A stretch of 64,000 bases of DNA from Notamacropus eugenii (Eukaryota > Chordata > Mammalia > Diprotodontia > Macropodidae), in the NCBI RefSeq assembly GCF_028372415.1, contig NC_092875.1, positions 437,851,377 to 437,915,376 of the forward strand. Direction: 5' to 3'. Both the position numbers and the translations under genes were made by a program. The notes beneath the pieces are model-generated. The model ran no database searches and was not told the DNA's origin. It worked only from the letters and a program-made list of their open reading frames with translations. Shown piece after piece: positions 42,485-54,234 of this stretch (the stretch's first letter is position 1; each line of letters opens with the position of its first letter).

Positions 42485-44765
42485 GGATAGCCCATTGGTC
42501 TTAGGGTCAGGGTAGGATGTAGGGTGTGTTCAGGGAGGGCCAGTACCTTTGGTGTGATGGCTGCCGAGCCCTTTTTGGGGTTCTTTCCACCTTTGGTGTC
42601 TACCTGTTCCACCTAACTCTCACCTGTGGCTCCAAGAAGCTGCAACATGTGCAGCCACCACACCCTGATAAACCATTTCAGCAGATGGGTCAAACCAGAT
42701 TGAGGATAATCAAGCATTCTCAAACCCATTGGTGAGTTAGGGGAGTGTCTACCCTAAGCATGAAGACTTTCTCTGGTGGAATGGGCAAATGAGAACAATT
42801 TGTTCCAATGCAGATGAAACAGGCGATGTGGAACACTTAGAGCTCGTTAGACACCAGAGATGCCAAGGTCATCCACTACATCCTGAGTCATCACCAGCCA
42901 TCTTGACTCTGTCCTGCCACTGAACTATGTTGACTCTGGAGGAGAGAGTGAGGCTGACGACTTTGTGCAACTCTGCCTCACTTAATCCAATTTACGCATG
43001 AATCAAAGCACACCACCTGTACCATTTCACTATTATGCCTCAAAGTCTTGTGGCAACAGGCAAGTGATGAAGCAGTAGGTGCAGATTCACCGAGAGCTGT
43101 AGTTACAACCCTGCACACAGGCGGCCCAGACCATAGGGGCATTTCTTACTGGAAGTAGCAGTGGACTCAGCAGCCCCCTGGGTGTCTGAGCAGCCTTTTA
43201 AGAATCATATTGCTCACCTCCTGGTGTAAGGAAGGGGGCTAGGAAAGGTGCCCTAAACATTGTCTGCTTACTCAGCCCAGGACTGATCCCCATGGCAGGC
43301 GGGGAATCCCACTATGCAGTCAAAACACAAAAAAATGTACAAAATGTATGAAAATGTTTGCAAAGATGATTCTGCTCACCATCGACACATGGAACATGTG
43401 CATACCAATAGACAACACAAAATCTAATAGACCTGAAAGAAGAACTGCTCCTGTTGCAAGAGAATTCAACAGGTATCACATTCAAAATAGCAGCCCTGAA
43501 TGAAACAAAGTTGGCAAATGAAGGCCAGCTTACTGAAGATGGAGCTAGATACACCTTTTTCTGGAGTGGATGCAGTGAAGGGGAGTGCTATGAAGCTGGC
43601 ATGGGTTTTGCAATCAAAACTAATCTAATCAGCAAGCTGGTATGCCTGCCAAAAGGAGCGAATGACAGGCTCATGGCAATGTGATTGCCACTCGCAGGAA
43701 AATGTCATGCCATCATCATCAGTGCCTCTGCTCCCACCGTAACAAATCCTGATTAAGTCAAAGAAAAATTTTATGAAGACCTAGAGACCCTTATTGTCAA
43801 TGTGCCAAAAAAGGATAAGTTTATAGTTCTGGGCAACTTTAATGCTAAAGTAGGCTCATACTACCAGACTTGGCAGGGAGTCTTAGGGAGGAATGGAGTT
43901 GGAAACAGCAACAATGATGGTCATTTACTGCTGAAGACTTGTGCATCTCATGACCTTCTCATCACCAACACTGTCTTCTGTTTACCTAAGCTCAATAAAA
44001 CTTCATGGATGTACCCTTGCAGCAAACATTGGCATCTAATAGACTTATGTGATTGTAAGGAAAAAAGACAGACAAGATGTGAGTGACAAAGGCAATGTGT
44101 GGTAGAGAGTGCTGGACTGATCATAGACTTATCCTTTTCAAGCTAAATATTCTTATTCATCAAAAGCGCTGCCCCCAAGGCAAAATGACTACCAGATGAA
44201 TGTCAACAAATTAGAGCTCTTCTCTGAGCATGAACAGTTTGTTGCTGACTTGAAGGGAAAGTTGAGCCAACATATAGTTGGCAACAGTGGAGCAGCAAAG
44301 GAGTGGACAGCTTTCAGCTCATTTGCTGAATTTCCAACGTTTGCTCATTTGAGTCTTAACACTTGCAAACACCAAGAGTAGTTTGATGAAAATGATGGGG
44401 AAATTCAGAAGTTGCTAAATGAAAAACAAGAACTCCACAGGATTTATCAGCAGGATAGTTCATCCACCTCTAAGAAGCTTGCATTTAATTACATCAAAAA
44501 CAAAGTACAAGCAAAGCTTAGAGAGATGCAGGATTCCTGGATCAATAAGAAGATAGATGAAATTTAGTTTTATGCTACTAGTAACAATCCAAAGCACTTT
44601 TATGATTCCTTGAAAGCTATTTATGGACCAGAAACCTATGGTGCATCACAACTACTCAGCTGATGGAGCCACACTGATTAGTGATAAGGACATGATTCTA
44701 GAGAGATGTGCTGAACACTTCCATAGTGTTCTCAACAGACCATCATCAATCAATGCTGATTTATT
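42485..44765 (+). mobile_element. RTE-clade LINE, 5' half only
   Basis: A ~800-bp 5' region includes a module like the RTESINE (42905-43040: 'ggaggagagagtgaggctga', 'caactctgcctcacttaatc'). Endonuclease remnants (43320-44180) and the linker before reverse transcriptase (44390-44765, with 'KLREMQDSWINKKIDE', 'HFYDSLKAIYGP' and 'ERCAEHFHSVLNRPSSIN') follow. Sequence identity to RTE stops at about 44765, before the reverse-transcriptase catalytic core. Retention of the 5' end with loss of the 3' end is opposite to normal LINE truncation, so a deletion is likely. Confidence 0.75.
43370..44180 (+). pseudogene. RTE endonuclease remnant
   Basis: APE-type endonuclease that would nick target DNA. 'IAALNETKL' (43484-43510) holds the catalytic Glu region. 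'GMGFAIKTNLISKLVCLPKG' follows, then a TGA stop at 43681-43683, then 'LPLAGKCHAIIISASAP', a TAA, then 'KFIVLGNFNAKVG' (43820-43858; the usual GDFN has become GNFN). After it come 'NKTSWMYPCSKHWHLID' (43997-44047) and, in a shifted frame, 'CWTDHRLI' (44111-44134), the TDH motif. Two stops and at least one frameshift make it non-functional, but the motifs remain legible. Confidence 0.8.
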
Positions 44766-45799
44766 ATTTTTCTCCTCATGATAAATATAACTTTAAAATC
44801 CAATTTTGTCATATTTGGCATTTTTTGAAGCTGCTTATTCTATTTTAGCCTGTCTAACATTGTACTAATACCTTGTATGCACACTTGTAATTACCTTGTA
44901 ATACACTTATATTTAGACTAGCCAAAAGAATAGGGTATGTTCCAGTATATAGCTCATGTTCAATCTTTTGTACTCATATTTAGTATGAAATTTGATTTGA
45001 ACAAATCTAAGCTTATCAGAGGGCTCCCTATATATCAATTGATTATCTTGGATTCTTCCTCCATTTTTTCTTCATTGTGATCACTGATGGTTATATCACC
45101 AAAACTTCCAGAAACTTTATAGTATCTTCCCCTTTATAATCCCAGAGCCAGTCAAATAATCCTGTATGTCTATCATTTCTGTTTATTGAAATCAATCTCT
45201 TTGTCTCTTTCTCTTTTTATTGAAATCAATCTCTTTCTTTATCTCTCCCGTCTTCCCTTTCTCTCTTTCTCCCTCTCCCTCTCCAGTGTGTTCTTCACTG
45301 TGTTCAGAATCACATTCTTGGGAAGTCTCAATAATATCCCTCTCTAAAGCTTCCCAGTCTTTTTCCCTCTGAAGATTTCCATTATTTTCACTTCAAAATT
45401 AGAATAGCAATATTCTCAATCACTCTAATTACCCAAAGATGAAATTGTTTGCAATACATGCCTAGAATTTATCAAACCATCTTTCAACAAAGAGAAACAT
45501 TCCATGGATTAGTTGATGCCCCAGTCTCTAGTACATCTTATCTAGGTATCTTAACACAGAGAGGAAGGAGGCACAGCTTTGCTTTGATGTGAACAAAGCA
45601 GAAGCTGAGGCTACCTGCAGCCAGCATACAAAAGCAGGACAAAATATAATTTTGAATGCTGCCAACCCACATGCAACTAATTTGCAAAGATAACCTTAGG
45701 TGAAGTATGGTACGAGCCAAAGAGGACATATGAGGGTGGTGCAATGGATTGGTTATAGTGGTTCAGGAAACACAAATATATTTATCATTGTTTCTGGAG

Positions 45800-45800
<1 letters not shown>
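44766..45800. other. Unassigned, pyrimidine-rich in part
   Basis: A C/T-rich section at 45195-45290 includes a 21-bp direct repeat with 34-bp period (45182-45202, 45216-45236). No gene or family recognised. Confidence 0.4.

Positions 45801-45840
<40 letters not shown>
45801..45840 (+). repeat. (TG)n microsatellite
   Basis: About 20 TG units. Confidence 0.97.
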
Positions 45841-45841
<1 letters not shown>

Positions 45842-46094
45842 CATCCATCTTCTGGAAAAGGAATCTGGGAATATGAGTGTTAGAATGTTTGTGTGGATCT
45901 TTTGCTATATTATTACAATTCTCTAGAATCCAGAAATAGATGACTGATGACATGAGTCCCAGATGCAGTTTAGAACTACATTCTTAACTCTGCTGGTTGG
46001 GCTCACTCCTCCATCCACCAGAAGTTTATCCTAGTAGTGAAAGAGACATGTAACAATGACTTCAGTTAATTCATTTATTAACTGCATTTTCCTT

Positions 46095-46384
46095 TAGCTG
46101 CTCTACCTCGTTTCTTTCTTTTAAATTTATTTAAAAATTTTTTCAACATTATTAAAATTTTAATTTCAGATTCTCTCATTCTTTCCCACTGCATCCTCTG
46201 AGAAGACAGGAAATATAATATCAATTATCCAAGTGAAATCACGCGAAGCATATTTCCTTAGTGGCCATATTTCAAAAAAAAGTAAGAAAAAAATGAGAAA
46301 ATTGTATTTCAATTTATACTCAGAGTTCCTCATTTCTGTCTCTGGAGGTGGAGAGCAGGTGATGGGGAAAATCTGAAATAACTA
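46095..46384 (-). mobile_element. L1 3' UTR (3' end of the 46-48.7 kb element)
   Basis: 'taaatttatttaaaaatttt' start, then 'cagattctctcattctttcc' and 'cagagttcctcatttctgtc', an antisense L1 3' UTR. An unassigned insert separates it from the ORF2 end. Confidence 0.5.
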
Positions 46385-47015
46385 AGAAAACAAAGGTCTG
46401 GCCTTCTGAACATATCAACTTACTAAGCAGTGAATGCCAATTGAATAATTAATTGGGATCAGACCCCCTCAGCTTGTCACTGAACCCCAAATACGGTGGG
46501 AGACAGATTTTTCTGTATTAAAAGAAAACAATTAACAGAATATAAACTAGGATACAAAATTAAGTAATCTGATATTTAGTTGAAGGAAAGATTGGGGGAA
46601 GGGAAGAGAGAATACATATAATTCCCTGAAATCAGAAAGAGGTGTCCCATTCCCTCAAATGACTGTCAAATGACTGGAAACGGTAACTGATTGACCAACA
46701 CAGAACTGGTTACTTGAGATGTATAATTGTGGGGGGCAAAAAAACTCCTTGCATCAATCTTTGGATCTAACTAGGTTTCTGGTCAACACAACCTAGGTCC
46801 TTAATTAAGAGTCTCCAAACAATAGGTAGAGATGGCCCAGCTTCCCAGTCATTCTGGGCTAGATTCAAAGGATGTAATAAAATTTTCTCATCATTACCAT
46901 AATTGAATAAAGTTTTTCCCAAGATTAAAAATTGTACTAGACCCTCCCTCGTTCCCTAGAAATGAAACTAAGCAAGATCCAGAATTGAGTCACAAGATGT
47001 AGTCAGAGTGGTTCA
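46385..47015. other. ~600-bp insert in an L1, possibly an LTR
   Basis: It lies between two segments of one L1. It includes 'cttgtcactgaaccccaaat' and 'acagaactggttacttgag' and resembles none of the three LTR copies in the window. A solo LTR of another family is the most economical guess. No target-site duplication was confirmed. Confidence 0.3.
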
Positions 47016-48725
47016 CTCAATTTCCACAGTCCTTTGGATTTGTCATAGGTATTTGTATTAATCAGAGTAGTTAAATCATTAAATATTTTAAAATCATTAA
47101 AATATTTCTGTTATTGTATATAATAATCTCATTTTACTCAGTTTATTTTACTTCAATTCATATAGGTCTCCCTATAATATTTCCTGAAACCACCCCCTTG
47201 TAATTTCTTATGTAAAATAATATTCATCACAATCATATATTATAACTTATTCATCTATCCCTTAATTCATAGACATCCCCTCAATTTCCAATTTTTACCA
47301 CCACCAAAATAACTTCTATGAACATTTTTGTGCTTATAGGCTCTTTTCCTTTTTCTTTGATCACTTTAGAGTATAGAGCTAGTAAGTGATATTTCTGGGT
47401 GAAAAGATATTCACAGTTGTATAGTCTTTTGGGCAGAGTTCCAAATTGTTCTTCAGAATGGTTGGACTAGTTCATAGCTCTTCAGTAGTTCATTCATCTA
47501 TCTATTTATCACCCCCATCACCTTCAACATTTGTCATTTCTAATAGGTGTGGGGTGGTACCTCAAAGTTGTTTCAGTTCTCAATTCTCTAATCAATAGTG
47601 ATTTAGGGTTGTTTTTTTTACATACTAATACTGATAGTTTTGATTTCTTATTCTGAAAAACTGCTTGTTCATATTCATGGACCATTTATTAGTTGGGGAT
47701 ATAAATTTGACTTAGTTCCTGAGAAATAAGACCTTTATCAGAGAAATTCCATAAAATATTTTGATATTAGTTCATTGTGTATGGTACCTCCTAGCAATAT
47801 GTAGTTTCCTTGCTTGTTTCTTTTAATTAGGTCTATTTTTTTGCTTTTGCTTTTTCTGTGATTATAATTGTTCCCCTTGCCATTTTTTTTTTGTTTCTGC
47901 TAAAGTATAATAGATTCTGCTCCAGCCTTTTTTACTTCGCTTTGTCTTTCTGTTTCAAACGTGTCTCCTGTAAACAACATATTGTTGAATTCTAGTTTCT
48001 AATCCATTCTGCTATCCACTTCTGTTTTATGTATGGGCTCATCTCATTCAAACTCACAGTTATGATAACTAACTATATTTCACTCTACCCTATTTTCTTC
48101 TGTTTATCCTTCTCTCTCTCTTTTATCCTGTTCCTTCTCAAAAGTCTGCTTTGCTTCCAACTACTGCCTGTCTTAATCTGCCCTCCCTTTTTTCACTCCC
48201 TCTCCTTTTTCAATTGTCCTATTCCCCTGTTGTTTCCCTGTTGGGTGAGTATATGGATTTGTATGCATTCTTTCCTCTTTGAACCAATTCTGATGAAAGT
48301 GAGATTCAAGCATTGCCCCTCCATCTTTCCCTCCACTGTAAAGGCTTTCTTCCTTGTGCACCTCTTTTATGTGATATAGCTTCCCCCATTTTATCTCTCC
48401 TTTTCCGTTTCTTCTAGGGTTATCCTCTTTTTCTCTCCTTTATTTTTTCTTTGAGATCATCCCAACATAATTGACCCACGTGCCCTCTCATTATCTAACT
48501 GCTGATAAAGTGAACTGCTGTAATAATGATAAAGATCTGAAGAATTAAATGTATCATCTTCCCATGCAGAAATGATAATAGTTCAATTTTATTGAGCTTC
48601 TTATGATTTCTCTTCCATGTTTACCTTTTTATACTTTTTTTGAGTATTGTATTTGAACGCCAAAGTTTTTATTTAGCTGTTTTTTTTTTCATCAGGAGTG
48701 TTTAAAAGACAACAATTTCATTATA
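47016..48725 (-). mobile_element. L1 LINE with internal ORF2 deletion
   Basis: Read on the minus strand: ORF1 end (48725-48570), ORF1-ORF2 spacer (48570-48030), ORF2 endonuclease start (47990-47760), then directly the ORF2 C-terminus (47740-47150) and the 3' region. Endonuclease start markers (plus strand): 'acgtgtctcctgtaaacaac' (47960-47979) and 'tatccacttctgtttta'. C-terminal markers: 'ggtggtacctcaaagttgtt' and 'ttccaaattgttcttcagaa'. The distal endonuclease and whole reverse transcriptase (around 2 kb in a full L1) are missing. Confidence 0.75.
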
Positions 48726-48899
48726 TATCTTCCCCCCAAAATAATGAGGCATTATTTTAAAATTATTTGGAGAGGAACATTGGGCAAGTGCAACTAGTTT
48801 GCCGCTTCTGCTCCATAATCTGGGCCTCTGATTGAGTCAAAATTGATGAATATCATGATTCTGCTCTGGATACCTTATGGTGATTTTCCCTTTCCAGAT

Positions 48900-49025
48900 T
48901 CATTTTGTGTATTATCATCCTCCATTAGATGGCAAACTCTTTGAGGTCAGGAATTGTCTTTCTTTGTCTTATGTGCATCCCCAGCACATGGTAGATGCTT
49001 AAAAAGGTTTATTGAATCTCATTTA
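48900..49025 (+). mobile_element. L2 LINE 3' tail
   Basis: 'ggcaaactctttgaggtcag', 'gtgcatccccagcacatggt' and 'gatgcttaaaaaggtttatt'. Confidence 0.7.
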
Positions 49026-49299
49026 TTTAACATCTTTAGAACTCAATTTCCATCATTTATAAAAAGGAAACTAATATAATATAATACAATACAGTGTAAT
49101 GTCATGTAAATCGTAACATTACATAATATAATATGACATAATATAATACCATCAACTTTCTACCTATATCACCAGGCTACATTTTTTTAAACCAACCTGG
49201 GATTCCATTGCTATAGAGACTTCCACTTCCCTCTACCACTGAAAATTGACAGTTGCTCTTTAACTTGAACTCTTTGAGAGTTCCCAGGAAGAGTTTAGG

Positions 49300-49390
49300 T
49301 GGTTTGGTTAGGGCTGTGCATCCAGGATGTGTCAGAGTTGGGATTTGAACACAGATTCTGCCTCTCTATTTACTATGCCATGCTACTAAA
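49300..49390 (-). mobile_element. MIR/THER1 fragment
   Basis: 'gtcagagttgggatttgaac' and 'acagattctgcctctctatt', then 'tactatgccatgctac', the antisense CORE-SINE head. Confidence 0.55.
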
Positions 49391-49467
49391 AAAAATCCAT
49401 ATTGTTATTTTCAGGGTCAAATTACCTAATATGTGTGAAAACTCTTAACATTATAGTGTATAAGATG

Positions 49468-49562
49468 ATGGTAGTAACAGAGCAGTAGTGTTAGTAGTGT
49501 TGGTGTTGGTGGTAGTGGTAGTGATAGAATTGGTGGAAGTGAACATCATAGTGGTGGTATCA
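49468..49562 (+). repeat. Degenerate (GTA/GTG)n tract
   Basis: 'gtagtgttagtagtgttggt' and 'gttggtggtagtggtagtga'. Confidence 0.75.
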
Positions 49563-49794
49563 GGAACAGGGCATTTTCCTTGTCTTCCTGAGAATATTCT
49601 AAGTACATTCAGAGATTCAAACTAGCTTAGACCTTAGTTAGAGATACTATTATTTACAGGTGACATGATGGCTAAGAGTATGGTGTGCACCCAGCAGAAG
49701 ACAGATTAGATTTGTTCTATCTTGCTCCATATGAGAGAACTAGACCACTGAGTACAGAAGATGGAAATTATGAAGACAATTTTTACTTCAGCAT
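49563..49794. other. Unassigned non-coding sequence
   Basis: Nothing recognised. Confidence 0.3.
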
Positions 49795-50010
49795 GATAAC
49801 TACAGAATCTCAACTTTAGAATTGGAAGGGACTTTAGCATTTCACAAGTGTTCATCTACCTTCTACCTGAATATTGCCAATTAGGGAAACTTACTACGGG
49901 CAATCCATTCCACTCTTGAATAGCACTAGTTGTTAGCACAATCTTCCTTATATCATGCCTGATTTGAATTTTTGCATCTTCTCTCTGTTGTTCTTGGTTC
50001 AGTGATATGC
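49795..50010 (-). mobile_element. L3/CR1 LINE 3' end, antisense
   Basis: 'cagaatctcaactttagaat', 'tggaagggactttagcattt', 'gggcaatccattccactctt', 'tgttagcacaatcttcctta' and 'ctgttgttcttggttc' are the exact antisense block order of the L3 end at 29.0-29.4 kb. Confidence 0.75.
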
Positions 50011-51098
50011 TGGAGTCAGCTGGTATGAGATCATGAGATCTAGTTATGAAATTTTCAATGTGAGCCTTTACATATCAGAAGTCAGTAAATACTGAAAATT
50101 GTCAAGGTATTAGGAGACACCATGTTTTCTAGAGCTAAGACCCACCAAGCAAGCTATGCCTTGAACTTGGCCTAACAACAATCCTTTGCACTCACCCTCT
50201 GGATGATCTCACCTTCTGGCAATAATCCCACATAATTACTGTTTTGTTTTGACTAGCACCAGGTGTTCTCTGAGCTCAGATAAGTATGGACAAGTGCCCA
50301 TGGTCTGTTCATGAAGCCCCAATATGAATCAAGCTTATCTTGTGTTCCTATTGTTACCCCTCATTTTCAGGACTAAAGTTAACTGAACAACCATTGACAT
50401 AAGTACTGAGATCTCCCTGAACTGCCTTGGGTCCCCCTGTTAGGGGAGGAGAGGCCCAGCACATGCATTCTTGTTTGCAAACTATTTCCCTCACTTTAAA
50501 ATTAAAATTCTGTTTGATTCCTCTCTCTAGCCTGCTCTGTTTAGTTCCAGCCATTCATAGGTTAGAGGCTGGTTCTGTCAGTTTGACAAAACCTTGGCTT
50601 GATTATGTCTTATTGGTTGTCTAGATTTGTGAAAGTGATGGAGAAATATTAATAATGTAGATTAAATTTTAAAGTGTGTCATGCATATTTTTTCTAGAGA
50701 GTTGGTTGTTAAATATATACTAACACACTCTTGTTTCTATGCTCTGGACCCAAATGAAACTAATTCCTCTTCCTCATGGTTATAGGTTATGGCCCCCCAA
50801 AGAGGGTAGAACAAGGTAAGTCAGAAGACAACTTCCAACTTTTGAGATTCTGTGATTCTTTAAATGACCCTCACTGGATTATGGGTGGTTAGTCAAATAT
50901 CTTTTTTCCTTTGTCATATTTATACTCCCCCATGACTGAGAATGAAACTTGATTTCCTCTTCTTCCTTTTTTGCATTTTTCTCAGCAAGCTGCAAAGCTT
51001 GTTAACAAATAAAATCCTATGAAAAAAAGATATCTAAGAACAGTTAAGGCAAGAATTACCTTGTTTATGAAAAATTAAGAAAATATACTTAACCATAC
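50011..51098. other. Unassigned non-coding sequence
   Basis: A short L3-like terminus ('cttccaacttttgagattct', 'gtgattcttt', 50832-50862) is possible. No gene recognised. Confidence 0.35.
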
Positions 51099-51309
51099 TC
51101 TGTTAACTGTTCTTGTGTAAACTTTAGAAGCACAATACCATTCTCCTAGGTTCACCAACAGTCTCTGGGGTTCATCTTTGTTCACAGCAATAGCCTGGAG
51201 GTAACGGTCACTCTCCCCTTGTTTTGGCAGTAAAAGAAGTAGCGACTGTGTCACTTTCATAAGTATTGAGGATGACACAATGTCGTAGACATATAGGTAT
51301 ATTGGATGC
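51099..51309 (-). CDS. Weak candidate coding exon (unidentified)
   Basis: On the minus strand, a putative acceptor (…attacag, AG at 51311-51310) precedes an open frame of 70 codons that ends at a possible donor (AGA|GTATGG, 51098). The encoded peptide contains 'HPIYLYVYDIVSSSILMKV' and 'GESDRYLQAIAVNKDEPQRL'. It keeps several CpGs, unlike most of the window, and is not in a recognised repeat. I do not recognise the protein. The polypyrimidine tract is poor and no partner exon was found. A chance open frame or a pseudogene fragment is quite possible. Confidence 0.2.
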
Positions 51310-52249
51310 CTGTAATTAAAGCTTCTTTGTATACATTTTTGACTTCTATTATTCCTTTGTATCTAAATGTGATGAATGCCTATTTTATGGGTAAAAATTA
51401 CTGTAGGAAAAAGGAGACTTCAGGATAACTGAGTTCTTGATTGCTACTGTACTGGGAAAGTGAAAAAGAAAAGAGAGCCTCAGGACCTGTTCCATTGCCT
51501 CAAGTACAAATAAGTCATAAGGAGGTGAAAACTAGAATGTGAAGTACAAAATGCAAATGGATAATGAGCTCCACACTAAGCTGGTTAACAAAGATGTCAC
51601 CTCTGTGTTTGTGCAGGGGTTGGGTGTGGAGAACAGGGCATATACAAGCCAGTGACATTTGACATACCTTCCAAGGTACAAAGACACCAAAAGGGACTGT
51701 GGTAATCAGAAGATTATGAGACTAGATGTTGCCAAAAAAGGGAACAGACAAGAAAAACAATATGAACCATGATATTGGCTAAGAATTTCTGAATAAATTT
51801 ACAATTTCTAAGTAAAATGTCCTTATGTGCTTAGAGACTTCCCAATTGATTAAAAGTTTAAAAAAAAACAGAAAAAATCTAGATGACTTTCAAATATTAT
51901 CAGTTTTTTTTTAAGTTGATATTTACATCTATACAGACAAAAATGGAATACAATAAGTCCTTTGGGATAAACAAGTCATTTTAAAAGTATTCCTTTGTAT
52001 GAAATTTCAGCAAGAAAAGACACTGGTGCCAGATGGCTAAGCATCTGAGTTTTCTCAAATATTCCATAATAAACTATATTCAGTTTTAAATGAGATATGT
52101 AGACATACTCTAAAGCAATATTATATATGGCAAAAATTCTTCATCCTTGAAATGGAAGCAAAAATGCCAAGATGAGCACCCCAATGAAATCCATCTTGCA
52201 AATTTGTTAGTAACTGCCTAAATTAACCTTTCTAAGATTAAACTATAAG
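51310..52249. other. Unassigned non-coding sequence
   Basis: Nothing recognised. Confidence 0.35.
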
Positions 52250-52312
52250 TACACACACACACCCCCTCACACACACACACGCACATGCACACAACCACAT
52301 ACATACCGTACT
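52250..52312 (+). repeat. (CA)n-rich tract
   Basis: Interrupted CA repeats with CCCC and GCA breaks. Confidence 0.9.
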
Positions 52313-52575
52313 TTAGCTTGTTTATTTTACTCTTATGTAACTTTTTGGTTCAAAAAGTATCTATCCTTAAAAACTTTAGTGTCATCAAGACAACTGAAAA
52401 TCGGACTAAACTTTCAGGATTAATAGTTAATAATTTAGGTAAGAAATGAGAAAAGAATGTCATTGAATCAAAAAAAGACAGAGGTTTTTAAGTCCTATTG
52501 TATTGGGTATTTGCATAGATAATTATGAAAGGATAGCTCCAGGAAACCATTGTTTCCTGAGCATTGATACAGTTA

Positions 52576-52577
<2 letters not shown>

Positions 52578-52607
<30 letters not shown>
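52578..52607 (+). repeat. (TG)n microsatellite
   Basis: About 15 TG units. Confidence 0.95.
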
Positions 52608-52608
<1 letters not shown>

Positions 52609-53149
52609 ATTGTGAAGTTGTTAGAAATCTGCCAAGTCCAGTGCTCTCCTTTTCACTAGAAAAAAAAAATATTTCTACTGTTCAGACATGAGGCTTCTTT
52701 GTGGTCTCTAAGCCTCTGGCCTTTTTCTTTACTTGATACTGAACTCTCTCATCTAGCATATATATGCATTCATTACCCTTTTGCCCAGTTTTGCGCAGAA
52801 ATCACCAAATTATATGTTGACAATTTGGAAGATTATTTTAAGTTTTTCATCAAATTTCTAAACATTATTCTCTGCCAATTTTGTTTCATATTTGTTCAAA
52901 AGCTTCAATTAGTGATTTATTTGCTTATGCTCACCTAAATTAATACAAAGCAAAATCACCACATGTTCCTCTAATTGATGTTTCTTATATCTGAAAAGAT
53001 AATTAAACCCCATGCCAGCCACTGCTGCCCTAGCCTCTGTCTTCATCTAGCTCCTCTAGCTCTTGCCTTGGTTGGGGAAAGTTCACCATATCTAGCCATT
53101 CCATACCAACACACAATTCTTGAAGCTTGTCATCCTGCCCAGATTCTTC
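52608..53149. other. Unassigned non-coding sequence
   Basis: Nothing recognised. Open frames under 80 codons without domains. Confidence 0.35.
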
Positions 53150-53245
53150 TGCAATGATTGCCCTGTGAGAGTTGTTAGCTCTTTAATAGCAGTCTGTTTT
53201 ATTTGACTGGTGCATGACAAGTGCTTAATAAATGTATTTTTTCTT
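53150..53245 (+). mobile_element. L2 LINE 3' tail
   Basis: 'gttgttagctctttaatagc' and 'gacaagtgcttaataaatgt'. Confidence 0.6.
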
Positions 53246-53329
53246 TCATTTGTTCAAAGAAATTATGAACTATACTTCCATTTGGCAGTAAATTTTTAGG
53301 TTTCTTGTTTTACTTGAGAGACTATGAAT

Positions 53330-53425
53330 ACTATGGATAGTTTCTTCATTTATAAAATAAGAGTTGGGGGGTTAGCTACATGGCCTCTGAGGTCCTTTGC
53401 AGAACTAAATCTTTGATCCTCCAGT
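53330..53425 (+). mobile_element. MIR/THER1 fragment
   Basis: 'agtttcttcatttataaaat', 'tggcctctgaggtcctttgc' and 'actaaatctttgatcc'. Confidence 0.6.
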
Positions 53426-54234
53426 GTGGTCCACTGCCACAGGGAGTGTGCTAAGTCATTAATCATCAGACAAAGAATGCACATCAATATCAAGAATTAA
53501 ATTAATGTTCTAGACAATTTGTGATTCTTAGCACCTCCTTTGTTTGTAAGAGGTTCATGCCTTAGTTATAGGTATTTTTGTCCATTGTATTTATTGCTAT
53601 GGCAGAAGTAATTGATTGCATCATACTCACCCTTTGGGAATCAACCATACCGCTTACAACAAGGTTGGTCCATGGAAAGTAAACACAGTCAGGCAGTGGC
53701 ACCCAACCCAATGCCTTGAGATTTGCAAAAAATCTACAAGAGTTTATGCTATCATGGCTGAACGTTATCTTCATGGCAGTTGGTCTTCCATGAATTGAAT
53801 GAGGGATTTAGGAAATATTTTAGGTTGCATCTACTAGGAATACAAGAATGAAATGTATACTATTGAATCAATTTGTGGAAGAATAAATTAGTGCATGAAG
53901 GTATAGATGATGATATCTTAACTAAAATTGCTGCTTGAGAAAATGCTTCATAAAAATGTGTGGTAGCACTTTTTGTTCTTTTTATAAGGGAGTCTTTTCA
54001 GCTAAAGGAATATTTTAGGTCCTCATGAGGATATAACTTATTCACCTAGACTCCAAACATTGTTAGGATATGATTTGGGATATGCTAGTTCATAGAAATA
54101 ACCTTATCTAATTGACAAATGTCTGCTCTGTACCTTGACTGAGAACAATACAATATGATTGCTTGGCTTAGACAAAACCCGGTTTGTGAGGTCACATGAG
54201 GCAAGATGTATTAGAAGTAGAAGAGCTCTTAAGC
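53426..54234. other. Unassigned non-coding sequence
   Basis: Nothing recognised with confidence. Confidence 0.35.

Noticed and set aside
48029..48379. 116-codon hydrophobic plus-strand frame
   Set aside because: Antisense of the L1 ORF1-ORF2 spacer; membrane-like character is due to the T-rich strand.
53562..53774. Minus-strand frame next to a GTGAGT donor-like sequence
   Set aside because: No convincing acceptor or polypyrimidine tract, and the peptide is not recognised; a lone donor is common by chance.
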